A DNA stretch of 62,246 nucleotides from Salipiger sp. IMCC34102 (GTDB lineage Bacteria > Pseudomonadota > Alphaproteobacteria > Rhodobacterales > Rhodobacteraceae). The notes under the pieces are model-generated. The model was not told the origin of the DNA and did no database searches. It saw only the letters and a list, made by a program, of their open reading frames with translations. Shown here one piece after another: positions 50,248 to 58,441 of the stretch. The position numbers and the translations under genes were made by a program. The stretch spans positions 1 through 62,246 of the forward strand of contig NZ_SELQ01000012.1 of assembly GCF_004145405.1 (NCBI RefSeq). Reading direction: 5' to 3'. Each line of letters begins with the position of its first letter. The first letter of the stretch is position 1.

Positions 50248-51165
50248 ATGAGCCAAGACGTTATCATCATTGGCGGCAGCTTTGCTGGCCTCTCGGCGGC
50301 CATGCAGCTCGCGCGCGCCAGACGCGACGTACTCATCCTCGACACCAGCGCGCCGCGAAATCGCTATGCCGCCACGTCGCACGGGTTTCCCGGGCAGGAC
50401 GGGCAGTCTCCGGATGCGATCACGGCGGCTTTGCGTGCCGAACTGAGCGCCTATGCGACCGTTCAGATCCGCGGGGCAGAAGCCACGGCGGCATCCCGGC
50501 GAGGGTACGGATTTGTCGTCTCACTCTCGAACGGAGAAGAGATCACCGGGCGCAGGCTCATTCTTGCCTACGGCGTCCGCGACACGCTGCCTTACCTGCC
50601 GGGACTGCGCGAACGGTGGGGCGCGAGCGTGCTGCATTGCCCCTATTGCCACGGCTATGAGCTAAACCGGCAACCGGTGGGTGTTCTGGCCCGGAACGAG
50701 ATGGCGATGCATCAGGCCATGCTGCTGCCCGACTGGGGGCCGACCACGCTGTTTACCCAAGGCATCTTCGAGCCAACGCAAGACCAGCGTCAGACGCTGG
50801 CGAAACGAGGCGGTATTGTCGAAGAGGTGCCGATCACCGGCCTCGTCGGCCCCGCCCCGGCGCTCGAGGCCGTCCGACTGGCCGATGGCCGCGAGGTCCT
50901 TCTGGCCGGACTGTTCATTGCCCCGCAGACCGCGCCGTCGTCCGACCTCGGCGCCATGCTTGGCTGCGAGAAGAAGGACGGCCCCACCGGTCCCTACCTT
51001 GCCGTGGACGGGACGCAGGCGACCAGCGTTCCGGGCGTTTTCGCAGCGGGCGACCTCGCCAGCCCGATGCCCAACGCGACCCTTGCTGCGGCCGCGGGCG
51101 TGCTGGCGGGCGGCGCGGCGCATCGATCGCTGATCTTCGACCCTGATCTCACCGAATCTGCCTGA
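50248..51165 (+). CDS. Thioredoxin-reductase-like FAD/NAD(P) oxidoreductase
   Basis: This 305-residue flavoprotein has an FAD-binding start (VIIIGGSFAGLSAAMQLARA), a redox-active CPYC (HCPYCHGYELN) as in thioredoxin reductases, and the FAD-closing motif PGVFAAGDLASPMPNATLAA. The NAD(P)-binding GxGxxG is poor (VGVLARNEMAM), so the electron donor is unclear. The start is the ATG at 50248; other in-frame starts upstream have weaker sites. It is the first gene of a four-gene unit (oxidoreductase, methyltransferase, exporter, old-yellow-enzyme relative) facing the Rrf2 gene. Confidence 0.85.
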   Translation: MSQDVIIIGGSFAGLSAAMQLARARRDVLILDTSAPRNRYAATSHGFPGQDGQSPDAITAALRAELSAYATVQIRGAEATAASRRGYGFVVSLSNGEEITGRRLILAYGVRDTLPYLPGLRERWGASVLHCPYCHGYELNRQPVGVLARNEMAMHQAMLLPDWGPTTLFTQGIFEPTQDQRQTLAKRGGIVEEVPITGLVGPAPALEAVRLADGREVLLAGLFIAPQTAPSSDLGAMLGCEKKDGPTGPYLAVDGTQATSVPGVFAAGDLASPMPNATLAAAAGVLAGGAAHRSLIFDPDLTESA

Positions 51166-51176
51166 GGAGACGACAG

Positions 51177-51791
51177 ATGCAGACCGAAACCATTTGGAAC
51201 GACATATATGCGAAGGGCCCGCAGACGTCGTCGGGCAAACCCGGACTGGCCCTGACCCAGTTTGCGGGGCCGCTTCGCGCGGGCACGGCGCTGGAGCTCG
51301 GCTGTGCAAGAGGTGACGACGCCGTCTGGCTGGCTGGGCGGGGCTGGCAGATAACCGCGGTCGATGTCTCATCCGTGGCGCTCGACATCGCTGCCCGCAA
51401 TGCTGAAGCCGCCGGTGTCGCGCACCTTATCTGGCTCGCGGTGCACGATCTCGCTTTGTCCTTTCCGGACGGCCAGTTCGACCTCGTCACCGCCAGCTTC
51501 CTCCATTCGCCGCAGGACTGGCCGCGCGGCGAGGTTCTGGCAAAGGGCGCGGCGGCCGTGGCTCCCGGCGGTCATCTGCTGATCATCGAGCATGCCTCGC
51601 GCGCGCCTTGGTCGTGGTCGCCCGAAAACACACGCTTTCCGACCGCGGAACAGACGCTGGCGTCGATGCAACTCGATTCGAAGGATTGGGCACATCGCTG
51701 CCTTTGCCCCATCGCCCGCAGCGCTTCGGGCCCGGGCGGACAGAGCGCCACGGTGACCGACAATATCCTCTTCCTGCAACGTCTGAGCTGA
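51177..51791 (+). CDS. Class I SAM-dependent methyltransferase
   Basis: This 204-residue cytoplasmic enzyme has motif I GTALELGCARGDDAVWLA, motif II-like WQITAVDVSSVALDIA, and motif IV-like FDLVTASFLHSPQDWPRGEV. It resembles small-molecule methyltransferases of the TehB/thiopurine type. The start follows GAGGAGACGACAG and lies 11 bases after the oxidoreductase stop. Its substrate may be a toxic compound handled by the same operon (inference). Confidence 0.85.
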   Translation: MQTETIWNDIYAKGPQTSSGKPGLALTQFAGPLRAGTALELGCARGDDAVWLAGRGWQITAVDVSSVALDIAARNAEAAGVAHLIWLAVHDLALSFPDGQFDLVTASFLHSPQDWPRGEVLAKGAAAVAPGGHLLIIEHASRAPWSWSPENTRFPTAEQTLASMQLDSKDWAHRCLCPIARSASGPGGQSATVTDNILFLQRLS

Positions 51792-51802
51792 GGCCTTCCA
51801 AA

Positions 51803-53221
51803 ATGAACCCTACATCGACTCCGCCGCGGGCGGGGAACCCCTTCGTCGTGCTTGCCGTCATTGCCTCGGCCACGCTCATGATCGTGCTCGATGCATCGAT
51901 CATCAACATCGCCTTGCCACGCGCACAGGCCAGTCTCGGCCTGTCCGATACGGCCCGCCCTTGGGTGATCACGGCCTACGCGCTGAGCTTTGGTGGCCTG
52001 CTTCTTCTGGGCGGACGGCTCGGTGACCGGTTCGGTCATCGGAGGATGTTCCTGCTCGGATTGGCGGGCTTCGCGCTGGCCTCTGGCCTCGGTGGAGTGG
52101 CCGCGTCCGGCACGACCCTCATCCTTGCGCGCGCCCTGCAGGGCGTCTTCGGGGCGATCCTCGCTCCGGCGGCGCTGGCACTCCTGACCACGACATTCAC
52201 ATCCCCCGAGGATCGCGCGCGCGCTTTCGCGGTCTACGGCGCTGTTCAGGGGCTGGGCGGAGCGGTCGGGCTTCTCTTGGGTGGCGTGCTGACGGAATAC
52301 CTCGGCTGGCGCTGGTGCTTGTATATCAACCTGCCAATCGCGCTGATCGTAGCACTCGTCGCGCTGCGCACACTTCCCCCCAGCCTTGAGCGGACCCGAG
52401 CCAAGCTGGACCTTCTCGGGGCCCTCCTCTCCGTCACGGGTCTTGCAGCCGTTGTTTATGGCCTAACCGTTGCCGGTGAAGGCGGGGCGGAAACGCATCC
52501 TGCCCTCGCTTCGGCCACGATCCTGACGGGCGTGGCGCTTCTCGCGCTCTTCCTCCTTCGCCAAAGCCGGGCCCGCAATCCGCTCCTGCCGCTTTCGATA
52601 CCGGCGGACCGCAACCGCGCCACGGCCTTCCTGTCCATGGCCTTGATCGGGGCGGGGATGTTCGGGATGCTGATGTTCCTCGCGTTCTACCTCCAGTCGG
52701 TGCTGGCGTTCTCGCCCTTGGCGACAGGACTCGCGTTCCTTCCTTTCTCAGTCGGGATCGTGCTTGGCTCGTCACTCGCATCGAAGCTGATGCAGCGCCT
52801 CGGTAACAGCCGAACCATGTGGATCGGATTGCTCGGGGCTGCGGTCGGGATGATGTGGTTGGTGCCGGTCGGTGCGGGTCCCGGCTTCTGGACGCAAGTG
52901 CTGCCTGCGCTCTGCGTCATGAGCTTCGGCCTCGGTGTCTACTTCGTGCCCGCGTCAAGTTCGGCTCTGACCGGCGTGAGGGACGAGGAATCCGGCGTGG
53001 CGTCGGCCCTCGTCAACGTGACCCAGCAAGTCGGCGGCTCCATCGGCCCGGCTCTGCTCAACACGATCTTCCTCATGGCCACTGCGGCAACCCCTGGCAT
53101 TGGCCTGCAAACACCAGAGGGCTACCGCGCGGCGTTCGGTGCCGCCGCCGTCCTCTTTCTCGTCGCTCTCATCGTCGTGCTGGTTCTGCCGCGACGTGCC
53201 TCCAGGCGCACGGCCGCCTGA
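51803..53221 (+). CDS. DHA2-family MFS multidrug exporter
   Basis: This 472-residue, 14-helix proton-driven exporter has LDASIINIALPRAQASLGLS near the start (the DHA2 D-A-NVALP pattern), GGRLGDRFGHRRMFLLGLAG (motif A), and GGAVGLLLGGVLTEYLGWRW (motif C). There is no regulatory tail, unlike the exporter at 561-2555. The start at 51803 has GAGG upstream; the long open frame before it overlaps the methyltransferase and is a shadow. It is the third gene of the redox operon. Confidence 0.88.
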   Translation: MNPTSTPPRAGNPFVVLAVIASATLMIVLDASIINIALPRAQASLGLSDTARPWVITAYALSFGGLLLLGGRLGDRFGHRRMFLLGLAGFALASGLGGVAASGTTLILARALQGVFGAILAPAALALLTTTFTSPEDRARAFAVYGAVQGLGGAVGLLLGGVLTEYLGWRWCLYINLPIALIVALVALRTLPPSLERTRAKLDLLGALLSVTGLAAVVYGLTVAGEGGAETHPALASATILTGVALLALFLLRQSRARNPLLPLSIPADRNRATAFLSMALIGAGMFGMLMFLAFYLQSVLAFSPLATGLAFLPFSVGIVLGSSLASKLMQRLGNSRTMWIGLLGAAVGMMWLVPVGAGPGFWTQVLPALCVMSFGLGVYFVPASSSALTGVRDEESGVASALVNVTQQVGGSIGPALLNTIFLMATAATPGIGLQTPEGYRAAFGAAAVLFLVALIVVLVLPRRASRRTAA

Positions 53222-53245
53222 CAAACCAATCTCAAGGACACTCTC

Positions 53246-54337
53246 ATGACTTCCAATATCAAATCAGGCCCCGACCTGTTCGCCCCGCTCAACCTCCGGC
53301 GCGGGCCGCAGATCCGCAATCGTTTCATCCTCGCCCCTTTGACCAATACTCAGAGCTTCGAGGACGGAACCCTGTCCGACGATGAATACCGCTGGCTCAC
53401 AATGCGCGCAGAGGGCGGTTTTGGCCTCGTCACGACCTGCGCCAGCCACGTGTCGGCCGCCGGCAAGGCCTTCGCGGGTCAGCTGGGCTGTTTCGACGAC
53501 CGGCATTTGCCAGGTCTGGAACGCCTCGCGGCCGGCCTGCGGGCGCAGGGTGCGATTTCGTCGCTGCAACTTCAGCATGGTGGCATGCGGTCGCTTCCTG
53601 AGGTCGGCGAATTGGCCGGACCCTCCGCCCACGCCGAAACCGGTGCCCGGGGTCTGACCGACGCCGAGATCGAACTCGTCATTGAAGAGTTCGTCGCCGC
53701 TGCCCGCCGTGCCGAGCTGGCCGGGTTCGATGGCGTCCAGATTCATGGCGGTCACGGCTACCTCATCGCCCAGTTCCTGTCGCCAGAGCTGAACAAGCGC
53801 ACCGACCGGTGGGGCGGCTCACCCGAAAACCGGGCGCGGTTCCTATTCGAGATCCTCCACCGAATCCGCGCAGCATGCCGATCCGATTTCCAGATCGGCA
53901 TCCGGATCTCGACGGAGCGTTTCGGACTGGTCCTGCCAGAGATGGTCGATTTGGCTTCACAGCTCTTTGCGGACGGGGCGATGGACTACCTCGATCTATC
54001 GCTGTGGGACGTCACCAAGGAACCAGAAGACCACGCCTTCAAGGGAGGCACCCTGATGTCGCTATTCACCGGCCTCGACCGGGGCCTCTGCGCGCTCGGC
54101 GTTGCCGGTGGGATCATGACCGCAACCCAGGCGGAATGGGCGCTGTCCGAGGGCGCGGATTACGTAGCAATCGGCAAGGCAGGCATACTGGCCCACGACC
54201 TTCCGATCCGTATCAGGAAGGAACCTCGCTACACTTCCCTCGCACTTCCGGTTTCGCCAGCGGAATTGCGACAGGAAGGGGTCGGTGCAGCTTTCATCGC
54301 CTACCTGCGTGGGCAACGGAGTTTCGTCGAGGGCTGA
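53246..54337 (+). CDS. NADH:flavin oxidoreductase (old yellow enzyme family)
   Basis: This 363-residue FMN enzyme has the N-terminal LAPLTNTQSFEDGTLSDDEY, the catalytic/binding region VQIHGGHGYLIAQFLSPELN then KRTDRWGGSPENRARFLFEI, and a C-terminal FMN phosphate part (DYVAIGKAGILAHDLP). It reduces activated C=C bonds or nitro groups with NAD(P)H. It is the last gene of the operon, followed by a terminator. Together with the upstream reductase, methyltransferase and exporter it suggests detoxification of reactive electrophiles. Confidence 0.9.
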   Translation: MTSNIKSGPDLFAPLNLRRGPQIRNRFILAPLTNTQSFEDGTLSDDEYRWLTMRAEGGFGLVTTCASHVSAAGKAFAGQLGCFDDRHLPGLERLAAGLRAQGAISSLQLQHGGMRSLPEVGELAGPSAHAETGARGLTDAEIELVIEEFVAAARRAELAGFDGVQIHGGHGYLIAQFLSPELNKRTDRWGGSPENRARFLFEILHRIRAACRSDFQIGIRISTERFGLVLPEMVDLASQLFADGAMDYLDLSLWDVTKEPEDHAFKGGTLMSLFTGLDRGLCALGVAGGIMTATQAEWALSEGADYVAIGKAGILAHDLPIRIRKEPRYTSLALPVSPAELRQEGVGAAFIAYLRGQRSFVEG

Positions 54338-54419
54338 GCTACTACTGCGATTGCGTTCTCGATCGCGAGTTTGCTTGGAGCTTCGGTGAAAGAACGAGGG
54401 CAGCATCGCTTGAAGCACC

Positions 54420-54447
54420 AAAGCGGCCATTCACTGATGGCCGCTTT
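54420..54447 (+). terminator. Terminator of the redox operon
   Basis: AAAGCGGCCAT (54420-54430) pairs perfectly with ATGGCCGCTTT (54437-54447), with a six-base loop, 82 bases after the stop codon. The symmetry allows use in either direction. Confidence 0.8.
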
Positions 54448-54913
54448 GTCCCGCAAAGCGGACAGTGACCGGCCCGCGCTCAAAGGTCTGTTCTGGGGCT
54501 TCTAGCACTCTCAAAAACCATGGTTTTGGGCACGCGCGGAAAGACCGCTTTGGCTTGCAAGCGGGCAATTCGCCACATCGATCCAAAGTCCTGGTTTCAT
54601 CTCATCTGACTAGTTGCGTCGGCTCTGATCTGCGAAAACGGCACTGGTCCAGCCGTTGCACTGTTGGTTCAGGCCTTCGTTAAGTTGTTGGTCTCGGACA
54701 ACATTCACAACGCCCGGCCAGTGGACCCACCCCTGCGAACCCGCGCACCACTTCACGCCTGATTTCAGCGCGGAATCAACTATCTTTCCCGCACTCTGCG
54801 GGCCTTCAGGTGCGGACCTTGATGTTGCTTGCGGCGAAGGTCTGGTTCTGGTCAGACTCGGTCAACGCTGCAGGCTTTCCCAATGTGGCATACCAGAAGC
54901 GCCAGTCTGGTCG
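54448..54913. other. Non-coding gap
   Basis: No gene or recognisable remnant is seen between the redox operon's terminator and the convergent DUF4268 gene. Short words such as TGCGGACCTTGATGTTGC resemble other intergenic repeat material of the island. Confidence 0.45.
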
Positions 54914-56047
54914 TTAGGTTTGTCGCTCGCCGCCACCACTGGGGCGCAGTGCAGTCACTGGTTGGCTAAAGACCTCCTGCATGGTCTTCATGTTCGCGGC
55001 CATCCACTCAGCCATGTTTGCCCAGATCTCGCGATCGAACCCATCAAACGACTGAATTAAACAAACCTTGGACATTTTGCGATCGTCCATCCGCTGCCAC
55101 TCGAGCGGAGCACCGAAAGCGGCATCCCATTGTGTGCGTTCAGACGCGATTAAGTCGAACATCTGCTTGTTCTTCTCTTGGCTACTGGTGTTGAAGACGA
55201 GCTCGACGCGCGCCTCTGACTGAGTAAATGCCAAGCCGTAGTGTACCGAGCTCAGACCTGTTCCGCAGGTAATCGAGTTGTCCCGGCTGGGTCCAACTGC
55301 GTCGAACCGCGAAACACCATGCTGGCGCAGATGATCCAGCGCGACAGCCCAGAACTCCTGACGGAGATCATGGCGACGTTTCTTTACGGTGTGAGCAGAT
55401 TTGGCCTCGCTTTCCTTCTCAGCCATGCGGATCATAAAATCTGCGGCTTCGGGCGTCGGTATCACAGGCTGAATGTCGATCAGCAGCTCCTCGCCGAAAG
55501 CGTAAGGAATCACACGATAGCAGCGCACGTCGATCTGATATTCACGTAGCCAGAGGACGGTCGACGTTACTTCCTTGCGAAAATTGGCGGCGATGAGTGC
55601 GATGCGCTGACTACTACCTTCGTTCAGCGTCTCACCGTCAAGTGTATCAAGACCCAGGAATTCAGCGATGATCTGTGCTGCGTTTTGGCCGTCCGTGTGC
55701 CGAGCAAGATAATGCTGGAAAATCTCCACGATCTGAGTGGTTTTCAGGCTAGAAACATAGGCCGCATACTTGAGGGCCTGCCAAGCGACATCCCGGCCAG
55801 AGTCGTCAAGTTTGTTCTCGATCACTACCACCTGGCCATCTTTGTCGAGCGCCAGAAGGTCCAGCCGCTCGCGGGTGTCAGCGAAGCCGTCAAACTCCTT
55901 CTGGATAATCAGTAGATCCTCTCCCAGCGCATCAGGCTGATTGGCGAGCCATTCCTGAAGGTGATCCCGCTCACGCAGGGCGAGATCAGAGAAACGCTTC
56001 TCCTCTAGCTTATGCAGGCGATTTTCGGAGCGATTTACTTGGAACAT
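54914..56047 (-). CDS. DUF4268 protein with PD-(D/E)xK nuclease-like N-terminus
   Basis: This 377-residue protein has an N-terminal nuclease-like fold (about 1-150): GFADTRERLDLLALDKDGQV then VVIENKLDDSGRDVAWQALK. It shows the D...E-x-K pattern (D in ERLDLL; E and K in IENK) and an aromatic/A-Q helix. Such domains occur in NucS/EndoMS-like and defence proteins. The C-terminal part (about 215-350) looks like DUF4268 (EFWAVALDHLR, LSSVHYGLAFTQSEARVELV, WQRMDDRKMSKVCL). A perfect TGGACA/TGTCCA inverted repeat lies 17 bases before the start. It is divergent from the unknown protein at 56384. A role in defence or repair is inferred only. Confidence 0.75.
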   Translation of the reverse strand: MFQVNRSENRLHKLEEKRFSDLALRERDHLQEWLANQPDALGEDLLIIQKEFDGFADTRERLDLLALDKDGQVVVIENKLDDSGRDVAWQALKYAAYVSSLKTTQIVEIFQHYLARHTDGQNAAQIIAEFLGLDTLDGETLNEGSSQRIALIAANFRKEVTSTVLWLREYQIDVRCYRVIPYAFGEELLIDIQPVIPTPEAADFMIRMAEKESEAKSAHTVKKRRHDLRQEFWAVALDHLRQHGVSRFDAVGPSRDNSITCGTGLSSVHYGLAFTQSEARVELVFNTSSQEKNKQMFDLIASERTQWDAAFGAPLEWQRMDDRKMSKVCLIQSFDGFDREIWANMAEWMAANMKTMQEVFSQPVTALRPSGGGERQT

Positions 56048-56064
56048 CCACGTAGCCTAGTAAG

Positions 56065-56081
56065 TGGACACATTCTGTCCA
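56065..56081. promoter_or_regulatory. Palindrome upstream of the DUF4268 gene
   Basis: TGGACA-CATTC-TGTCCA is a perfect inverted repeat 17 bases before the start codon. A related GGACA-CTAA-TGTCC lies at 57631-57644. It could be an operator for an island regulator. The rest of the gap 56048-56383 has no gene. Confidence 0.45.
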
Positions 56082-56383
56082 AGAGCAAAATTTTACCAAC
56101 AATCGCGCACCGCGGCGATGATGTCATCGGGTTTCCGATCAACCTTAGATCGATAGCGAATTCTCAATGACTGACGGCGCTGTCGACGCTAGGCGGGCCC
56201 AAACGACTTCCCTGTCCGCATAGCTGACACCCTGCCATCTCAGTTTGAGTATCCACTTGCAGCGTTTTATAGGGTGTCAGTCCAAATCGCTATCGGCAGC
56301 CGTTGGGAAGCCTCGGTAAACTCGACAGGATATGGCTTTTTCGGCTACGCGTTGGTTGCTCTTCTTCCAAACGAGGCCAAAAG

Positions 56384-57190
56384 ATGCGCCGCCTTTTGAA
56401 GCCGATGAACTACCTCCCACCAGTTTTCGGTCCTGAACCGGAGGCTGAGTTTAAAACCAAGAAGCAAGCAATCTATCCCGCCATAACTGGTCTTGACGTT
56501 CAAAATCCGTGGCGCCTTTTGCGAGACAGCGAAGTTGACGCCTTGACGCCAGGACAGATCAGCGAGCTCGCTGAACGGTTCGATCTGACGCTTGACCTTG
56601 TACGTGACCTATCACGGGAACTGGCGGCAACCTTGCACGAGGGGTCGCTTTTGGGCGCCGTCGAAGTCGAGAAGGAAAAAGCGGCTGAGCGGGGTAGCAA
56701 AGGGCTGCTTGAAGCGTTGGAGCGAAGCAAGAAGGTCTCAGATCAGCTTAACAAATGCGGGAATGCTTTGCAGCCGCTCGGAGGCGAGTTCACATACGGC
56801 GCGCAGCCCGCGTCAGATCTGTTGGAGGTTAAAGAGTCTCAGCAAGTCATCCAACGCTTAGTCAATGCCTTGGTCGATGACCTGTCCAAACTATCTTCAC
56901 AGGATCAGCCTGCGTTCGTGTTCGATGCCACAGATCTAAGAAAGGTGAGCGACCGTCGACGCATTGGGGTTGTGTATGATTGCTGCCTGACGTGGAGAGC
57001 GGCCGGCAAGCCCGTAACCTATACGACGACACCTGATGGCTCGAAGCGCAGCACGCGGGGTGGTCCTTTGATCGAGTTCGTTCAAACCATCGTTGCGCTG
57101 AACGTCACAAGCCCGAACTTCATCCTCAGCGCGGACACGATCCAGAAAGACATCGAAGCCTTCAAAAAGCTGCCGTCCGATGCCGAGTAG
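56384..57190 (+). CDS. Island protein of unknown function
   Basis: This 268-residue soluble protein has no recognised family. It starts with a Pro-rich stretch (MNYLPPVFGPEPEAEFKTKK), has a central helical, Lys/Glu-rich part (about 75-130: LGAVEVEKEKAAERGSKGLL and EALERSKKVSDQLNK), and a C-terminal mixed part with VVYDCCLTWRAAGKPVTYTT. The ATG at 56384 is preceded by GAGG. An upstream in-frame start at 56303 is possible. No membrane helix or catalytic motif is seen. It lies between the nuclease-like gene and the recombinase block and could belong to either. Confidence 0.6.
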   Translation: MRRLLKPMNYLPPVFGPEPEAEFKTKKQAIYPAITGLDVQNPWRLLRDSEVDALTPGQISELAERFDLTLDLVRDLSRELAATLHEGSLLGAVEVEKEKAAERGSKGLLEALERSKKVSDQLNKCGNALQPLGGEFTYGAQPASDLLEVKESQQVIQRLVNALVDDLSKLSSQDQPAFVFDATDLRKVSDRRRIGVVYDCCLTWRAAGKPVTYTTTPDGSKRSTRGGPLIEFVQTIVALNVTSPNFILSADTIQKDIEAFKKLPSDAE

Positions 57191-57202
57191 CCATCGTCTT
57201 CG

Positions 57203-57247
57203 CCAAGTGTATCGATCGTTTTGATTTAGATTGTTTGATACACTTGG
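57203..57247. repeat. 11-bp perfect inverted repeat before the recombinase block
   Basis: CCAAGTGTATC (57203-57213) and GATACACTTGG (57237-57247) are separated by 23 AT-rich bases. It lies 12 bases after the unknown gene's stop and just before the small genes. The size suits an operator, a terminator-like hairpin without T-run, or arm sites for a recombinase. Confidence 0.65.
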
Positions 57248-57279
57248 TGTGTTTTGCAGCGCGCTTTCATGGTCAGGCC

Positions 57280-57459
57280 ATGACACGCGTTCCCCATCCC
57301 AAGCAGCAAAAACCATCTGATCTCGATCGGATAGACCAGGCTATACTGTCCTTGGCTCGCCTCTTCGGAGAGGCAGAGGCGAACACGCGTCACCCTATTT
57401 CATCGGAAAAGGTGCGCACAGATGACCCGCAAGACGACTTCAGCGAACATTCAACTTAA
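57280..57459 (+). CDS. Possible small protein overlapping the helix-turn-helix gene
   Basis: This 59-residue frame (TRVPHPKQQKPSDLDRIDQA then ILSLARLFGEAEANTRHPIS) ends inside the following gene. It has a short helical middle and charged ends and resembles no known family. The ribosome site is weak. The overlap with the helix-turn-helix gene by 38 bases suggests coupling if it is real. Confidence 0.35.
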   Translation: MTRVPHPKQQKPSDLDRIDQAILSLARLFGEAEANTRHPISSEKVRTDDPQDDFSEHST

Positions 57460-57622
57460 AACGGTCAAGGAGGTCGCTTGTGAAGACAACGTGTCCGAGA
57501 AGACCGTTCGCCGAGCTATCGAGGCGGGCCTCTTGGAGGTGATCCGTGTCGGACCTTCGGGCCGACTTCTCCGGATCCATCCCGATGCGCATTCCGCCTA
57601 CCGCTGGCGCCTTCATCGCTAG
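57422..57622 (+). CDS. Small helix-turn-helix protein, excisionase-like
   Basis: This 66-residue DNA-binding protein has one MerR/excisionase-type helix-turn-helix: LKTVKEVACEDNVSEKTVRR, then AIEAGLLEVIRVGPSGRLLR and a basic tail (IHPDAHSAYRWRLHR). Size, wing pattern (GPSGRLLRIHPDA) and place directly before recombinase genes fit a recombination directionality factor or a small regulator of the operon. Confidence 0.75.
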   Translation: MTRKTTSANIQLKTVKEVACEDNVSEKTVRRAIEAGLLEVIRVGPSGRLLRIHPDAHSAYRWRLHR

Positions 57623-57668
57623 GGACGTACGGACACTAATGTCCATAAATGTCAAAGCGTTAGAGAGC

Positions 57669-57727
57669 ATTCGGGAAGACCCCGGCCCCATTAGTTTCTG
57701 ACTATACGTGCTACGGTGTTCCCGAAT
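57669..57727. repeat. 13-bp near-perfect inverted repeat before the first recombinase gene
   Basis: ATTCGGGAAGACC (from 57669) and GGTGTTCCCGAAT (57715-57727) match in 12 of 13 positions, with 33 bases between. The pair lies between the helix-turn-helix gene and the recombinase genes. A shorter palindrome, GGACA-CTAA-TGTCC, sits just before it (57631-57644). This may be an operator or recombinase binding region. Confidence 0.6.
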
Positions 57728-57787
57728 CAGACACCCTGACCGCGTGTGTCCACCCGAGACCGAACCTGTCCACGAGGAATTGACCCG

Positions 57788-58432
57788 ATGACCAGATCGC
57801 ACGACCCGACCCTTTATACGGCGTTGATACCTGCGACGACAATCATGTTCTCCGATCTCATCACCGTTCTGGAACAGGACCCGTCGCTGAGCGAGACCCG
57901 TCGACGTGATATGATCTCCGGTCTGCGCCGCGTTGCAAAGGCCATTCACCACGCTCCGCAGGATGTGCCCTGTCATGGCCGTTGGCTACAACCAAGGCTA
58001 TCGAAGGTCGCTCCTGCTGCACTCAGGATTTCCCAAAAGGGCTGGCAAAATGTGGTCAGCGACGCCCGTAGCGCGATGGCTCACGTGGGCATCGTCGAAC
58101 GTCGGCAGAACCGGCTGTCGGACCTCAGCCCAGCTTGGCAAACGCTCTGGAGCAGCCTTCTCGCCTCAGATCGAAGCAAGTCATTGCAGCCTGCCTTGTG
58201 TCGCTTCGTTCATTTCCTCAGCAATCGAGGCATTGACCCAGATGAGGTCAGCGCTGATCATGCAGCAATCTACAAAGACGCGCTGCTGCACAATGAGATT
58301 AGCAAGTCGCCGGACACCGCTCAACGCGCAGCTATGACGAGTTGGAACACGGCGGCTCGAAGCGTGCCAAACTGGCCCCGGGTCGAGCTTCCGATCGAGA
58401 ACCGCCAAAGAAGGTTCAGTCTGCCGGTTTAG
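57788..58432 (+). CDS. Tyrosine-recombinase-associated protein without catalytic residues
   Basis: This 214-residue protein is wholly helical in appearance (for example SDLITVLEQDPSLSETRRRD, then MISGLRRVAKAIHH), much like the core-binding N-terminal part of tyrosine recombinases (KSLQPALCRFVHFLSNRGID). No RHRY catalytic domain follows; it ends NRQRRFSLPV. The start is the ATG at 57788, with AGGAA upstream; a GTG 42 bases earlier is possible. It lies nine bases before the first full recombinase. It may be an accessory DNA-binding subunit rather than a truncated enzyme, because neither a frameshift nor a remnant of the catalytic part is seen. Confidence 0.65.
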   Translation: MTRSHDPTLYTALIPATTIMFSDLITVLEQDPSLSETRRRDMISGLRRVAKAIHHAPQDVPCHGRWLQPRLSKVAPAALRISQKGWQNVVSDARSAMAHVGIVERRQNRLSDLSPAWQTLWSSLLASDRSKSLQPALCRFVHFLSNRGIDPDEVSADHAAIYKDALLHNEISKSPDTAQRAAMTSWNTAARSVPNWPRVELPIENRQRRFSLPV

Positions 58433-58441
58433 GATTTTCCG

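Noticed and set aside
57669-57727. Invertible promoter flanked by the 13-bp inverted repeats
   Set aside because: Only 33 bases lie between the repeats, too short for inversion by known recombinases and too short to hold a clear promoter.
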